DNA of 55,436 nucleotides from Chloroflexota bacterium (GTDB lineage Bacteria; Chloroflexota; Anaerolineae; Anaerolineales; UBA11579): assembly GCA_019456165.1 (NCBI GenBank), contig VRUJ01000028.1:1-55436 (forward strand), in the 5' to 3' direction. Under the pieces are notes generated by a model that was not told the DNA's origin, did not search any database, and was given only the letters and a program-made list of their open reading frames with translations. The translations under genes and the position numbers were made by a program. Every line of letters starts with the position of its first letter. Within the stretch, counting starts at the first letter, position 1. This document shows, in pieces, positions 34,128-41,938 of the stretch.

Positions 34128-34988
34128 TTAAACAGCATCACGTCTTCGCCCTTTTAATAAAGCTCCCTCCAATATGGCTGCTGAACCATAAAGGATAAGG
34201 GTGATTATTATGATCGTAAAAATACTGGCGAAAATAAGGGGTGTCTCACTTAACCCGGAACCCAGATTTACCAAAAAACCTAGCCCCTGCTGCCCACCCA
34301 GGTATTCTCCAACAATAGCTCCCATCATCGAGCGCGCTAAGCCAATCTTAATGCCAGCCAGCAGAAGCGGCATGGCGGCTGGTAATTCAAGTCTAATGAA
34401 AACCTGCCATTTCGAAGCAGAATAGGAGCGCATCAATTCGCGTTGATCTTCGTTTACGGAGCGAATTCCGACGATGGTATTAACCAGCATGGGGAAGAAT
34501 ATGATCAGGAAGGCGATGATCGCTTTAGGTGTAATCCCTTGGCCAAACCAAATTATTATTAATGGTGCGATGCCCAATATCGGTATCGACTTTGCAGCGA
34601 CAATATATGGGGAAGCGGCTTTCTCTAATGCCCGAGATTTCCCAAGAATATATCCCAAGCTGGTTGCGAAAAGAAGACTCGCAAGAAAACCATAGAGAGC
34701 TTCTGTCAGCGTATAAGTTACGTGTTCGAATATGTACCCGTTTTCTATAACCACTACTAACTGATCCCAAACCGCTTCAGGTTCGGGCAAAATATATTCC
34801 GGAAATCCTTGCGTACGAATTATTAACTTCCACCCAGCGATGAAAAGGATTATAGAAAATGGGATGAGGAAATATTCAAAACGATTTTTTACCAGCTTTA
34901 TGAGACGGATCCACAAACTCCGAATTGTGGATACCGCAGCTTTTGAAGGAAGTAGATTCTTATAAGGAGGTGCTGGTCTGCTAACCAT
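34128..34988 (-). CDS. ABC transporter permease (TauC/SsuC type)
   Basis: Predicted 286-aa integral-membrane permease with six hydrophobic segments (beginning YFLIPFSIILFIAGWKLII and ending IFTIIIITLILYGSAAIL). The cytoplasmic EAA loop that docks to the ATPase is MRSYSASKWQVFIRLELPAAMPLLLAGIKIG, with the conserved Glu replaced within a typical context. It is paralogous to the permease encoded just upstream (35028-35891), including the same loop, so the importer probably uses a heterodimeric channel. It is separated from the binding-protein gene by 262 bases that include a structured leader. Confidence 0.9.
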   Translation of the reverse strand: MVSRPAPPYKNLLPSKAAVSTIRSLWIRLIKLVKNRFEYFLIPFSIILFIAGWKLIIRTQGFPEYILPEPEAVWDQLVVVIENGYIFEHVTYTLTEALYGFLASLLFATSLGYILGKSRALEKAASPYIVAAKSIPILGIAPLIIIWFGQGITPKAIIAFLIIFFPMLVNTIVGIRSVNEDQRELMRSYSASKWQVFIRLELPAAMPLLLAGIKIGLARSMMGAIVGEYLGGQQGLGFLVNLGSGLSETPLIFASIFTIIIITLILYGSAAILEGALLKGRRRDAV

Positions 34989-35027
34989 TAAACTCGCCTG
35001 GATTAAGAAGGATCAAAAAATCAGCCA

Positions 35028-35891
35028 TCAAACACTTTCCTCACGCTTTCTACCGGATAACAGAATCGCTTCGACCATTGAGGCTAATGCATATAGGATT
35101 ACGTTTATTGATACTAGAGTAAATATAATGACAAAAACTTCTGAAGTCCTAAAAGTTTCCTTTGCGTGGATGATCATGGATCCCAAACCGTATCGGGCGC
35201 CAACATACTCACCTACCAATGCCCCAGTGATTGCCATGGTAATGCCTATTTTTAAGCCGCCAAGCAAGACAGGTAAAGCGGAAGGAAATTCCAGCTTGGA
35301 AAACAACTGCCACCATGAGGCGGAATATGAACGCATCAATTCCCTTTGATCTTCGTTAACTAGACGGATACCAACAATGACATTAACTAACATGGGGAAG
35401 AACCCAATCACAAAAGCGATGAATATTTTTGAGGCAATCCCAAAACCCAACCAAACCACCAATAATGGAGCGATCGCAATGAGTGGGACTGTTTGAGCTG
35501 CTACCAAATATGGTGAAAGAAATTTCTCCATGAGGGGGGATTTGCCTAATATATACCCCACAACGCCTGCAAAACCGAAGGCAGCTGCAAAACCATATCC
35601 AGCTGCCTTCATTGTGAATCCAACATTTATCTTGAGGCTGCCATCCTCTATAACCTGGATCAATTTCTTCCAAACAGATTCTGGCGGCGGTAAAATAAAT
35701 TGTGGTAAATCTTTTATTTCAATAATCAGGTACCAGAGTCCCAGTACCAGAATCAGGAACATTGGTAAAAGTACGAATTCAGACCGTTTTCTCATCAATT
35801 TCCAGGCGCGACTAGCCAGATTTGCCTTCTTCGCATTTAACTGGGAGGTTGAATTAGTCTGCTTCCGTGCTGGAAACTGGATATTCCCCAT
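35028..35891 (-). CDS. ABC transporter permease (TauC/SsuC type), first gene of operon 2
   Basis: Predicted 287-aa permease with a hydrophilic N-terminus of about 35 residues and six membrane segments (FVLLPMFLILVLGLWYLII onward). The EAA loop is MRSYSASWWQLFSKLEFPSALPVLLGGLKIG. I set the start at ATG 35891, which has GGAG nine bases upstream; the longer open frame to 36032 would run through the promoter and operator and its extra residues do not resemble the family. The leader from the predicted transcription start is about 45 bases. It forms the importer with the second permease, the lipoprotein and the ATPase at 37266. Confidence 0.9.
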   Translation of the reverse strand: MGNIQFPARKQTNSTSQLNAKKANLASRAWKLMRKRSEFVLLPMFLILVLGLWYLIIEIKDLPQFILPPPESVWKKLIQVIEDGSLKINVGFTMKAAGYGFAAAFGFAGVVGYILGKSPLMEKFLSPYLVAAQTVPLIAIAPLLVVWLGFGIASKIFIAFVIGFFPMLVNVIVGIRLVNEDQRELMRSYSASWWQLFSKLEFPSALPVLLGGLKIGITMAITGALVGEYVGARYGLGSMIIHAKETFRTSEVFVIIFTLVSINVILYALASMVEAILLSGRKREESV

Positions 35892-35914
35892 ACGTGAATT
35901 CTCCTTTTTGGTTG

Positions 35915-35934
35915 GTCGATTGTCGACAGTCGAC
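35915..35934. promoter_or_regulatory. Heptad-repeat operator of operon 2
   Basis: Three hexamers at 7-bp spacing: GTCGAT at 35915, GTCGAC at 35922 and GTCGAC at 35929, joined by single T and A bases. One mismatch from the operon 1 site. It lies between the -10 box and the ribosome site of the first permease gene. Confidence 0.8.
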
Positions 35935-35942
35935 AGTATCCA

Positions 35943-35971
35943 ATAGTACCATGTTACAACAAGACTGTCAA
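35943..35971 (-). promoter_or_regulatory. Sigma70-type promoter of operon 2
   Basis: On the - strand a perfect TTGACA (35971-35966), a 17-bp spacer and TACTAT (35948-35943) form the promoter. The operator begins eight bases downstream. It lies 91 bp after the end of the enolase-superfamily gene and I see no good terminator between them. Confidence 0.78.
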
Positions 35972-36062
35972 ATATTCGTGGACAAATGTGTAATTTCCTA
36001 ATAAAAAGGCCAATAATTTTGCAATTGAGCAATAAATGATGATTAAAGCATGCAATTAATTT

Positions 36063-37229
36063 CTAAAGATGGGGTGTTCCATAACCGGGTAGGTCTTTTG
36101 TTTGACCGCGTTGAATATAAGCGTACTTTTCAAAAACAGACTCATCAACCTCAATTCCAAGGCCGGGTTTATCTGGTACCGGTAAGCATCCTTCAACTAG
36201 TCTATCAGGTGAGAATATTGCATCTTTGAGCAATTCCTCACGAAGCGGCTGCCCTGGGGTGGCATCATATTCGAGAACGGTAAATGGAACAGAAGCCGCG
36301 CTAAGATGAACATTCGCTGCGATTCCAACGGCAGTTAGGCCTCCACAATGGGGCGATACAGGCAGCCCAAAGGTTTCTCCCAAGGCGCTTATTTTATGGG
36401 TTTCAGTTAAACCTCCTGAAAGTGTTGCGTCAGGCTGCAGCACCCCAACGGCTTGTTTTGTGATCAGATCGCGGAATTCGTGAATCATGTATGTATGCTC
36501 CCCATACGCTAGAGGAATTGTTGTATTTGCGGCCAGTTTTGCGATCGCATCAATGTTGTATTGTGGGATCGGTTCTTCAAAATACAAAACGTCAAATTCT
36601 TCTAGCCCTTTAGCCACTTTTATTGCAGAAGGTAGAGTGTAATTAAATTTACCATCAACTATGATATCGATATCATCCCCGACAACCTCGCGTACTCCTC
36701 TAATAATATCGACGTCCCATTTTAAGTTTTTACCCAGGCGGATCTTGATCGTTTTACAGCCCTTCTCTAATAAATGGTCGAAGAATTTAACATGCCATTC
36801 AGGTTTTTGATCGAACGCGATTGTCCCCGCGCCATAAATCTCAACTCGATCCCGGTAGCTGCCCAACAACTTGTGGATGGGCTGCTCTAGAACCTTTCCG
36901 CGGATATCCCACAAGGCAATGTCAACAGCGCTCAACGCTTGAACTATCGCGCCAGATAGCCCCATGGTGCGGTAGAGCCACTGGAAGAGGTGGTGCATGC
37001 GGCGCTCAAGTAATAATGCATCCTCCCCAATCAAGTGACGCTGGAGTTCTTCCTCCACGATCTGTTTGATTACCAATGGGTTGGAATTTCCAAAACAATC
37101 ACTTGCCTCACCCCACCCTACAATTCCGCTATCGGTTTCTATTTTCAAAAGAGCAAATGAGCGGATGAATTCTGAGGGATATTCACGGACATAACCCAGA
37201 GGAAAGACTTGGATATTTGAGATCTTCAT
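36063..37229 (-). CDS. Mandelate racemase/muconate lactonizing enzyme family protein
   Basis: Predicted 388-aa enolase-superfamily enzyme that abstracts the proton next to a carboxylate. It shows the K162-I-R164 catalytic motif (TIKIRLG), metal ligands D192 (IIVDGKFNY), E218 (YFEEPIP) and E244 (AYGEH), and H294 in SPHCGG. The KxR/His arrangement resembles mandelate-racemase-group acid-sugar dehydratases, though the exact reaction cannot be read off. It is the last gene of operon 3, 36 bases after the ABC ATPase gene. A role dehydrating or epimerising a hydroxy acid would fit the IlvD/Edd, FGGY kinase and aldolase genes nearby. Confidence 0.88.
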   Translation of the reverse strand: MKISNIQVFPLGYVREYPSEFIRSFALLKIETDSGIVGWGEASDCFGNSNPLVIKQIVEEELQRHLIGEDALLLERRMHHLFQWLYRTMGLSGAIVQALSAVDIALWDIRGKVLEQPIHKLLGSYRDRVEIYGAGTIAFDQKPEWHVKFFDHLLEKGCKTIKIRLGKNLKWDVDIIRGVREVVGDDIDIIVDGKFNYTLPSAIKVAKGLEEFDVLYFEEPIPQYNIDAIAKLAANTTIPLAYGEHTYMIHEFRDLITKQAVGVLQPDATLSGGLTETHKISALGETFGLPVSPHCGGLTAVGIAANVHLSAASVPFTVLEYDATPGQPLREELLKDAIFSPDRLVEGCLPVPDKPGLGIEVDESVFEKYAYIQRGQTKDLPGYGTPHL

Positions 37230-37265
37230 TGAATTCTTCCTTATCGTAAATGGAATGCTATTTGG

Positions 37266-38048
37266 TTAATGTTCTCGGAGAGCTTCACGCACCTCGGTCA
37301 CTAGTTCGAAATATTGAGATGTTTCGCGAGTATCAAATGAACGTGGATGAGGCAGCTCAATAGGCACGACATGGCTGATAGTTCCGGGCCTTTTTGACAT
37401 TACCGCAACTCGTGTAGAGAGAAAGACTGCCTCTGGGATACTGTGTGTGACAAAGATAATTGTTACATCGGTTCGCGTATAAATATTTAACAACTCAAGG
37501 TTCATGTATTCACGAGTCATCTCATCTAGTGCGCCGAAAGGCTCATCCATTAGCAGTATCGACGGCCGGAAGACAAGGGCACGGGCAATGGCAACCCGCT
37601 GTTGCATTCCACCAGAAAGCTGCCAGGGATAATGAGAGTCAAAATCTTGAAGCCCGACGAGTTCTAGCTGGGCATCTACCCTCTCAGTCCATTCCGATTT
37701 TGGAACGCCCATTACTTGAAGGGGCAGCTCGATGTTTCGCCGCACGTTTCTCCATTCAAATAGAACTGGGGCTTGGAAGACTATCCCGTAATCGCGATCT
37801 GTGCGTGCTTGGGCTACGCTTTTTTCTTTAACCTGTGCGCTTCCGGTGGTGGGTGAAATCAGATCGCCGATAACGCGTAATAGCGTAGATTTGCCGCATC
37901 CCGAGGGGCCAATGAGTGAGATGAATTCTCCGGAGTCAACCTTCAAATCCACATTTGTAAGAGCTTCCACCTTATTTGGACCGGAACCAAATTCTTTGGA
38001 TATATCCTGTATTTCAATGATTGGTTTGCTCATAGTTTGTTTGTTCAT
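37266..38048 (-). CDS. ABC transporter ATP-binding protein (TauB/SsuB type)
   Basis: Predicted 260-aa ATPase that powers import. Walker [10 protein letters not shown] is at 47-55, the Q-loop is in FQAPVLFEW, the signature LSGGMQQR at 144-151, and Walker B ILLMDEP at 164-170, followed by the H-loop FVTHSIPEA. The ATG follows TGAGGT. The closest transport partners, two permeases and a lipoprotein, are in the next operon downstream, so the importer genes are split by the mandelate-racemase-like gene and the operon 2 promoter. The shared operator would keep the two parts coordinated. Confidence 0.92.
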   Translation of the reverse strand: MNKQTMSKPIIEIQDISKEFGSGPNKVEALTNVDLKVDSGEFISLIGPSGCGKSTLLRVIGDLISPTTGSAQVKEKSVAQARTDRDYGIVFQAPVLFEWRNVRRNIELPLQVMGVPKSEWTERVDAQLELVGLQDFDSHYPWQLSGGMQQRVAIARALVFRPSILLMDEPFGALDEMTREYMNLELLNIYTRTDVTIIFVTHSIPEAVFLSTRVAVMSKRPGTISHVVPIELPHPRSFDTRETSQYFELVTEVREALREH

Positions 38049-38057
38049 CGTTTTACC

Positions 38058-39500
38058 TCAATTAATTTTGTTCAATGTTTGGTAAAGTGGTTTGACATGA
38101 TCGTATAGCTCACGATAAATCGAATAAAGTTCTTTGTATTTTGCGTGACGTTTCTGATCTGGTTCGACTAAAGTACGCTTTCTGACCATGTTTTCCGCGC
38201 CTTGAGAAAAGTCATCGAATTTGTCGACACCCACCCCAGCGATAATGGCAGTCCCCAACATCGGAGCGTCGGTTATTTCGGGTATCGCCACCGGAATTCC
38301 GGTGGCATCGGCTTTGATACCGCACCAGATCTCATTTTTGGCCTGACCACCACAGGAACGGATTTCTACAACCTCTCCTCCTGCAGCAGAGATCTGTTCG
38401 ATCAGATGGCATTGGGTATAAGCTACAGATTCCAAGATTGCGCGGGTCATATGCTCATGCCGGTGGTTTAGAGAAAGCCCAAAGAATACTCCCCGGGCCT
38501 GTGGGTCCCAAATAGGAGCGCGTTCTCCGGCGAGATAAGGTAAAAATATTAGCTTTTCACTGCCTGGATTAATTGCCGAGACTGCATCAACAGAAGAGTA
38601 ATCACCGGGTTCTTTACCTAGGATTGAGGTCAGCCACCAGTCTAGAGCTTTGCCGGTGGTCGATGCGGCCCCGCCAACGTACCATTTTCCATCTATAAAT
38701 GAGGGGACATTTAATAGACTTTTACTTTCAAGCGGGTTGTCCCAATTTACGCTAAAGCCGGTTGAAGCTCCGCCGTTATCACAGGCTAGCCCGCGACTGA
38801 GTGCACCGCTGCCGATAAGCCCTCCGAAGAAATCAGATATACCACCCACCACGGGAAGACCTTCTGGAAGACCGCAGGACTGGGAAGCTTGACGACTCAC
38901 CTGTCCAATTTGCTCTCCCATTTGCAATTTGTCAGGAAATTTCTGATGATCGAGTTCCGCTGCGGAAATGAGTTCTTCTTTCCACGGCGCTATGCCCGGA
39001 GAGGTAGAAACAACCAGTTTGCCAACTAATTGAGAGGCGACGAAATCCCACGATTGACAAAAACCGTGCGTCGCAGCATAAGCCTCAGGTCGATTGGCTT
39101 TGAGCCACATGGCTTTTGGCATAAAAAAATGGGGGGGTAGATTTCCACCGGTGCGTTCGTTGAGAGTTTTGGCTTCTTGGATAGCGCGCAAGTCCATCCA
39201 CGTTAGGGCAGGGAAGACTGGTTCCAAATTCGCGTCTACAGCAACCACCGTCGGTCCCTGTCCGCCGACACAAATTGCTGTGATTCGATTGACTTCAACC
39301 TCAGACAACAAACTTTGAATAGCTTGCGCGGTTGCCGACCACCAGTCATTCGGATCTTGCTCAGCTGCGTTTGTATCAGGATCAATATTTAATGAATAAC
39401 TGGCTCGTCCTACTGCTACGAGCTGCCCTTGAAGATCAAAAGCACCCACCTTGGTTTGGGTAGTCCCCACATCCACGCCTAGAAGTAGATCAGAAGTCAT
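38058..39500 (-). CDS. FGGY-family carbohydrate kinase
   Basis: Predicted 480-aa kinase that phosphorylates a sugar, polyol or ketose with ATP. The first domain opens with LLGVDVGTTQTKVGAFDLQG (phosphate-1 motif); AAEQDPNDWW gives the substrate-site region; the second domain has GGASTTGKALDWW and LPYLAGERAPIWDPQARG, a xylulokinase-like signature, then IRSCGGQAKNEIWCGIKADATG as the adenosine-binding segment. Length is usual for xylulokinase-type members. It overlaps the upstream Fe-ADH gene by four bases and ends ten bases before the ABC ATPase gene. The substrate is not identifiable. Confidence 0.9.
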   Translation of the reverse strand: MTSDLLLGVDVGTTQTKVGAFDLQGQLVAVGRASYSLNIDPDTNAAEQDPNDWWSATAQAIQSLLSEVEVNRITAICVGGQGPTVVAVDANLEPVFPALTWMDLRAIQEAKTLNERTGGNLPPHFFMPKAMWLKANRPEAYAATHGFCQSWDFVASQLVGKLVVSTSPGIAPWKEELISAAELDHQKFPDKLQMGEQIGQVSRQASQSCGLPEGLPVVGGISDFFGGLIGSGALSRGLACDNGGASTGFSVNWDNPLESKSLLNVPSFIDGKWYVGGAASTTGKALDWWLTSILGKEPGDYSSVDAVSAINPGSEKLIFLPYLAGERAPIWDPQARGVFFGLSLNHRHEHMTRAILESVAYTQCHLIEQISAAGGEVVEIRSCGGQAKNEIWCGIKADATGIPVAIPEITDAPMLGTAIIAGVGVDKFDDFSQGAENMVRKRTLVEPDQKRHAKYKELYSIYRELYDHVKPLYQTLNKIN

Positions 39501-40678
39501 GCTTGTAAAACCTCAGGTAATTCACCATTATAAGCTTGCATAAAGAGTCCCCGGGTCTCTTCTATTGAAGGGATTCTCGGGCTAAGACGGGCAGACCCGG
39601 AATTTTGAGCAGCTTCTGTCAGAGGTTCAAGTTGTGCAGTGAAGTCTTTTTCAAGGATACCTAAATCTTTGAACGAGTGTGGTAGACCCACAAGTTGAAT
39701 CAGTTTAACCAGCTCACGCACGAAAGAAATTGCCAATTCCTTATCATTCTCTCCACGCAGACCGAGGCTTTGCCCGAATTCTGATAACCGTTCTGTGGCA
39801 GCTTCTAATGAGAATGCTAACGTATAGGGTAACAAGACTGCACATACAACCCCGTGGGGAATTCCAAATCGAGGGCCGACTTGATCCATCGCATGAGCCA
39901 GGCCAGCAGTTGAGTTGTTGATACTCATCCCAGCCAGGGTTGCCGCGTAGTGCAGCTGTTCACGCGCGTGTTGGTTTTTTTCCTTGTAAGATGCGGGTAA
40001 ATATTTGAAAATCAAACGGATAGAGCCGTTGGCAATGCTGGCATTGAACTCACTAGCGATCACGGCAATACTCGCTTCGATAGCATGACTTAAAGCATCA
40101 AACGCGGATGCTGCTGCAAGTTCTGGCGGCATAGATTGCGCGAGCGTAGGATCGAGAATAGCTAAAGTTGGGATAATTTGTTCGGAGAATATCAAACGTT
40201 TCAAATCTGTTTCTGAATCAATTATTACAGATACTCGAGAAGTTTCGCTGCCTGTTCCGCTCGTCGAAGGGATCGCTGCCAGACGTATTTTGTGCATTTC
40301 CGGCAAATTATTAAATTGAAAAACTTCTTCCCAACTAATTCTTGGATATTCACAGAATACCCACAATGCTTTAGCAGAATCCAATACTGAACCGCCGCCA
40401 AGAGCGACTATCCAATCCGGGTTGAAATCAATCAGGGCTGATTTGGCGCCGTCTATATCGTTTGTTGTCGGTTCGTTGGCGATTTGAGCCAGTACGCGAG
40501 ACTCAATATCAGCCGCCTTTAGATGAGAAGTAATCTGGTCGAGGTAACCAAATTCTTGCATGGCTACATCATCAGTGATAATCGCTGCACGTTGGCCTTT
40601 AATTTGGCTGAGGTGCGCAATGCTGCCCCATCCGTAGACCAAAGGGGCATTGTGAAAATGGCGTGTTTCTTGGATCAT
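39497..40678 (-). CDS. Iron-containing alcohol dehydrogenase
   Basis: Predicted 393-aa group III alcohol dehydrogenase. GGGSVLDSAKA lies at 94-104, IPSTSGTGSETS at 136-147, and the metal ligands are D194, H198 (FDALSH), H262 (LAHAMD) and H275 (IPHG). It resembles the enzyme at 24755 in length and in the LxYGWGS opening, so the two are paralogues placed in different operons. It overlaps its neighbours by four bases on both sides, so it is translationally coupled to the DMT transporter gene upstream and the kinase gene downstream. Confidence 0.92.
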   Translation of the reverse strand: MIQETRHFHNAPLVYGWGSIAHLSQIKGQRAAIITDDVAMQEFGYLDQITSHLKAADIESRVLAQIANEPTTNDIDGAKSALIDFNPDWIVALGGGSVLDSAKALWVFCEYPRISWEEVFQFNNLPEMHKIRLAAIPSTSGTGSETSRVSVIIDSETDLKRLIFSEQIIPTLAILDPTLAQSMPPELAAASAFDALSHAIEASIAVIASEFNASIANGSIRLIFKYLPASYKEKNQHAREQLHYAATLAGMSINNSTAGLAHAMDQVGPRFGIPHGVVCAVLLPYTLAFSLEAATERLSEFGQSLGLRGENDKELAISFVRELVKLIQLVGLPHSFKDLGILEKDFTAQLEPLTEAAQNSGSARLSPRIPSIEETRGLFMQAYNGELPEVLQA

Positions 40679-41619
40679 GCTGCGACCGGTTCCGCCTTTT
40701 TTTTTGAGATTCCAATTTGGACGTTAAGTATACCAATTAGTATGAGCAATATGCTCAACCCAATTGGTAAATTAATTATTTCGCCCAGAAAGACGACTGC
40801 TATCACTGTTGCAATTACCGTATCTAATGATTTTAACGTGGTCACACTAGCTACTGTAGTGTAGATAAATGCTGCTGAAATTGTGAAATTCCCTGCGGCA
40901 CTTAATCCACCAGAAATCATCAATTGCCAATATTGTGTAGCTGTGAATTGTGCTAAGGTATCCAATTTCCCCAATCCAGCTAATATTAAGACTAATAATC
41001 CGATGCCCAAACTGGCTGTGATACCTAGCTGCCAAAATATATCCATACCGCCTGATATAAGAAACCTGCGAAAAACAGCACCTGTTGCAAAAGCGAGCGA
41101 GGTGATCAACGCTGCCGCTCCCCCGAGGAGCCACTGGTCTGAAACTGGGACCCCAATTTGCTGCCCATAAGTAAGTAAAATTACTCCTATTATCACTGAA
41201 ATGATTCCTGCTCCAATGCGTTGGTTGAAAGCCTCTCCCAGGAAGGGAACGGCGATCAGTGCAGCCCATAGCGGATGTACTGATAATACCGGAACTGCAA
41301 TTAGCACTCCACCATATCTAAAGGCCATGTAAAGCCCAAATATACTCACCGGAGTTACCACGAATCCAAAGAAAAACAAAACTCTGATTGCCTTCCAGCC
41401 CATGAAGTTTTCATGTTTGGGCATCAACCGGGTAACTTCTTTATAACGCCAGAGCATCATGAAAAAACTAAGTAATAATAAGGGTAATGTGCGTAAAATC
41501 GAACCAGCAAGAGGGTCGCCTTCTACGGAAACAACACGGGCAGTCACATTGCCTAGTGAATATGCAAACGCAGAAGTAAGAGCCCACATTTCCCCTCGCC
41601 CAAATTTCAAACTTCGCAC
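40675..41619 (-). CDS. EamA/DMT-superfamily transporter
   Basis: Predicted inner-membrane transporter of about 314 aa with ten hydrophobic segments arranged as two EamA repeats (for example GEMWALTSAFAYSLGNVTA and LLGGAAALITSLAFATGA at the repeat starts, and VFLGEIINLPIGLSILLILIGIL at the end). It ends in a basic tail. The start is unsure: the open frame reaches 41721 and overlaps the MoaD-like gene, GTG 41619 and TTG 41610 are possible, and ATG 41589 lies unusually close to a GAGGGGA sequence. DMT proteins export or import metabolites; here export of an end product or uptake of the substrate are both possible. Confidence 0.78.
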   Translation of the reverse strand: MRSLKFGRGEMWALTSAFAYSLGNVTARVVSVEGDPLAGSILRTLPLLLLSFFMMLWRYKEVTRLMPKHENFMGWKAIRVLFFFGFVVTPVSIFGLYMAFRYGGVLIAVPVLSVHPLWAALIAVPFLGEAFNQRIGAGIISVIIGVILLTYGQQIGVPVSDQWLLGGAAALITSLAFATGAVFRRFLISGGMDIFWQLGITASLGIGLLVLILAGLGKLDTLAQFTATQYWQLMISGGLSAAGNFTISAAFIYTTVASVTTLKSLDTVIATVIAVVFLGEIINLPIGLSILLILIGILNVQIGISKKKAEPVAA

Positions 41620-41638
41620 TTGACTTATGATAGACAGC

Positions 41639-41914
41639 TCAGCCTCCTGCCATCGGTGGAACGATAGCCATTGTGTTTCCTTCTTGCAATATAGTTTCAC
41701 GGTCAACGATCTCAGTCTCAACTACGATAAAAAAGTTGGGGGTTGAGTTCTGAGCGCCGTTGGGATAAAAAACATGACTGCAGCGTCCATCAAGGGCTTG
41801 GTCTAACTCCGCGAGGGCCTCTGCCACCGTAGCCTGTTCCTTCAATTCAAGTTCAAGAGCTGATCGTTCTGCTAGGGTTCTAAAATACCCTGCGAAGCGA
41901 ACCATGATTTTCAT
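41639..41914 (-). CDS. MoaD/ThiS-like ubiquitin-fold sulfur carrier
   Basis: Predicted 91-aa beta-grasp protein ending in the diglycine tail PPMAGG that is adenylated and thiocarboxylated in MoaD-type carriers. The body (IMVRFAGYFRTLAERSALELEL, ATVAEALAELDQAL) fits MoaD, which donates sulfur for the pterin dithiolene of molybdenum and tungsten cofactors. The gene directly follows the aldehyde oxidoreductase gene (24 bases), which needs such a cofactor; the three-subunit molybdenum hydroxylase of the same operon does as well. The typical bis-pterin AOR operons of archaea and bacteria often contain such a gene. Confidence 0.85.
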   Translation of the reverse strand: MKIMVRFAGYFRTLAERSALELELKEQATVAEALAELDQALDGRCSHVFYPNGAQNSTPNFFIVVETEIVDRETILQEGNTMAIVPPMAGG

Positions 41915-41938
41915 TTCTGGATAGATTTTCCTTGATTG

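Noticed and set aside
35892..36032. Longer start for the first permease gene
   Set aside because: It would place the coding region across the promoter and operator of operon 2, and the extra residues do not match permeases.
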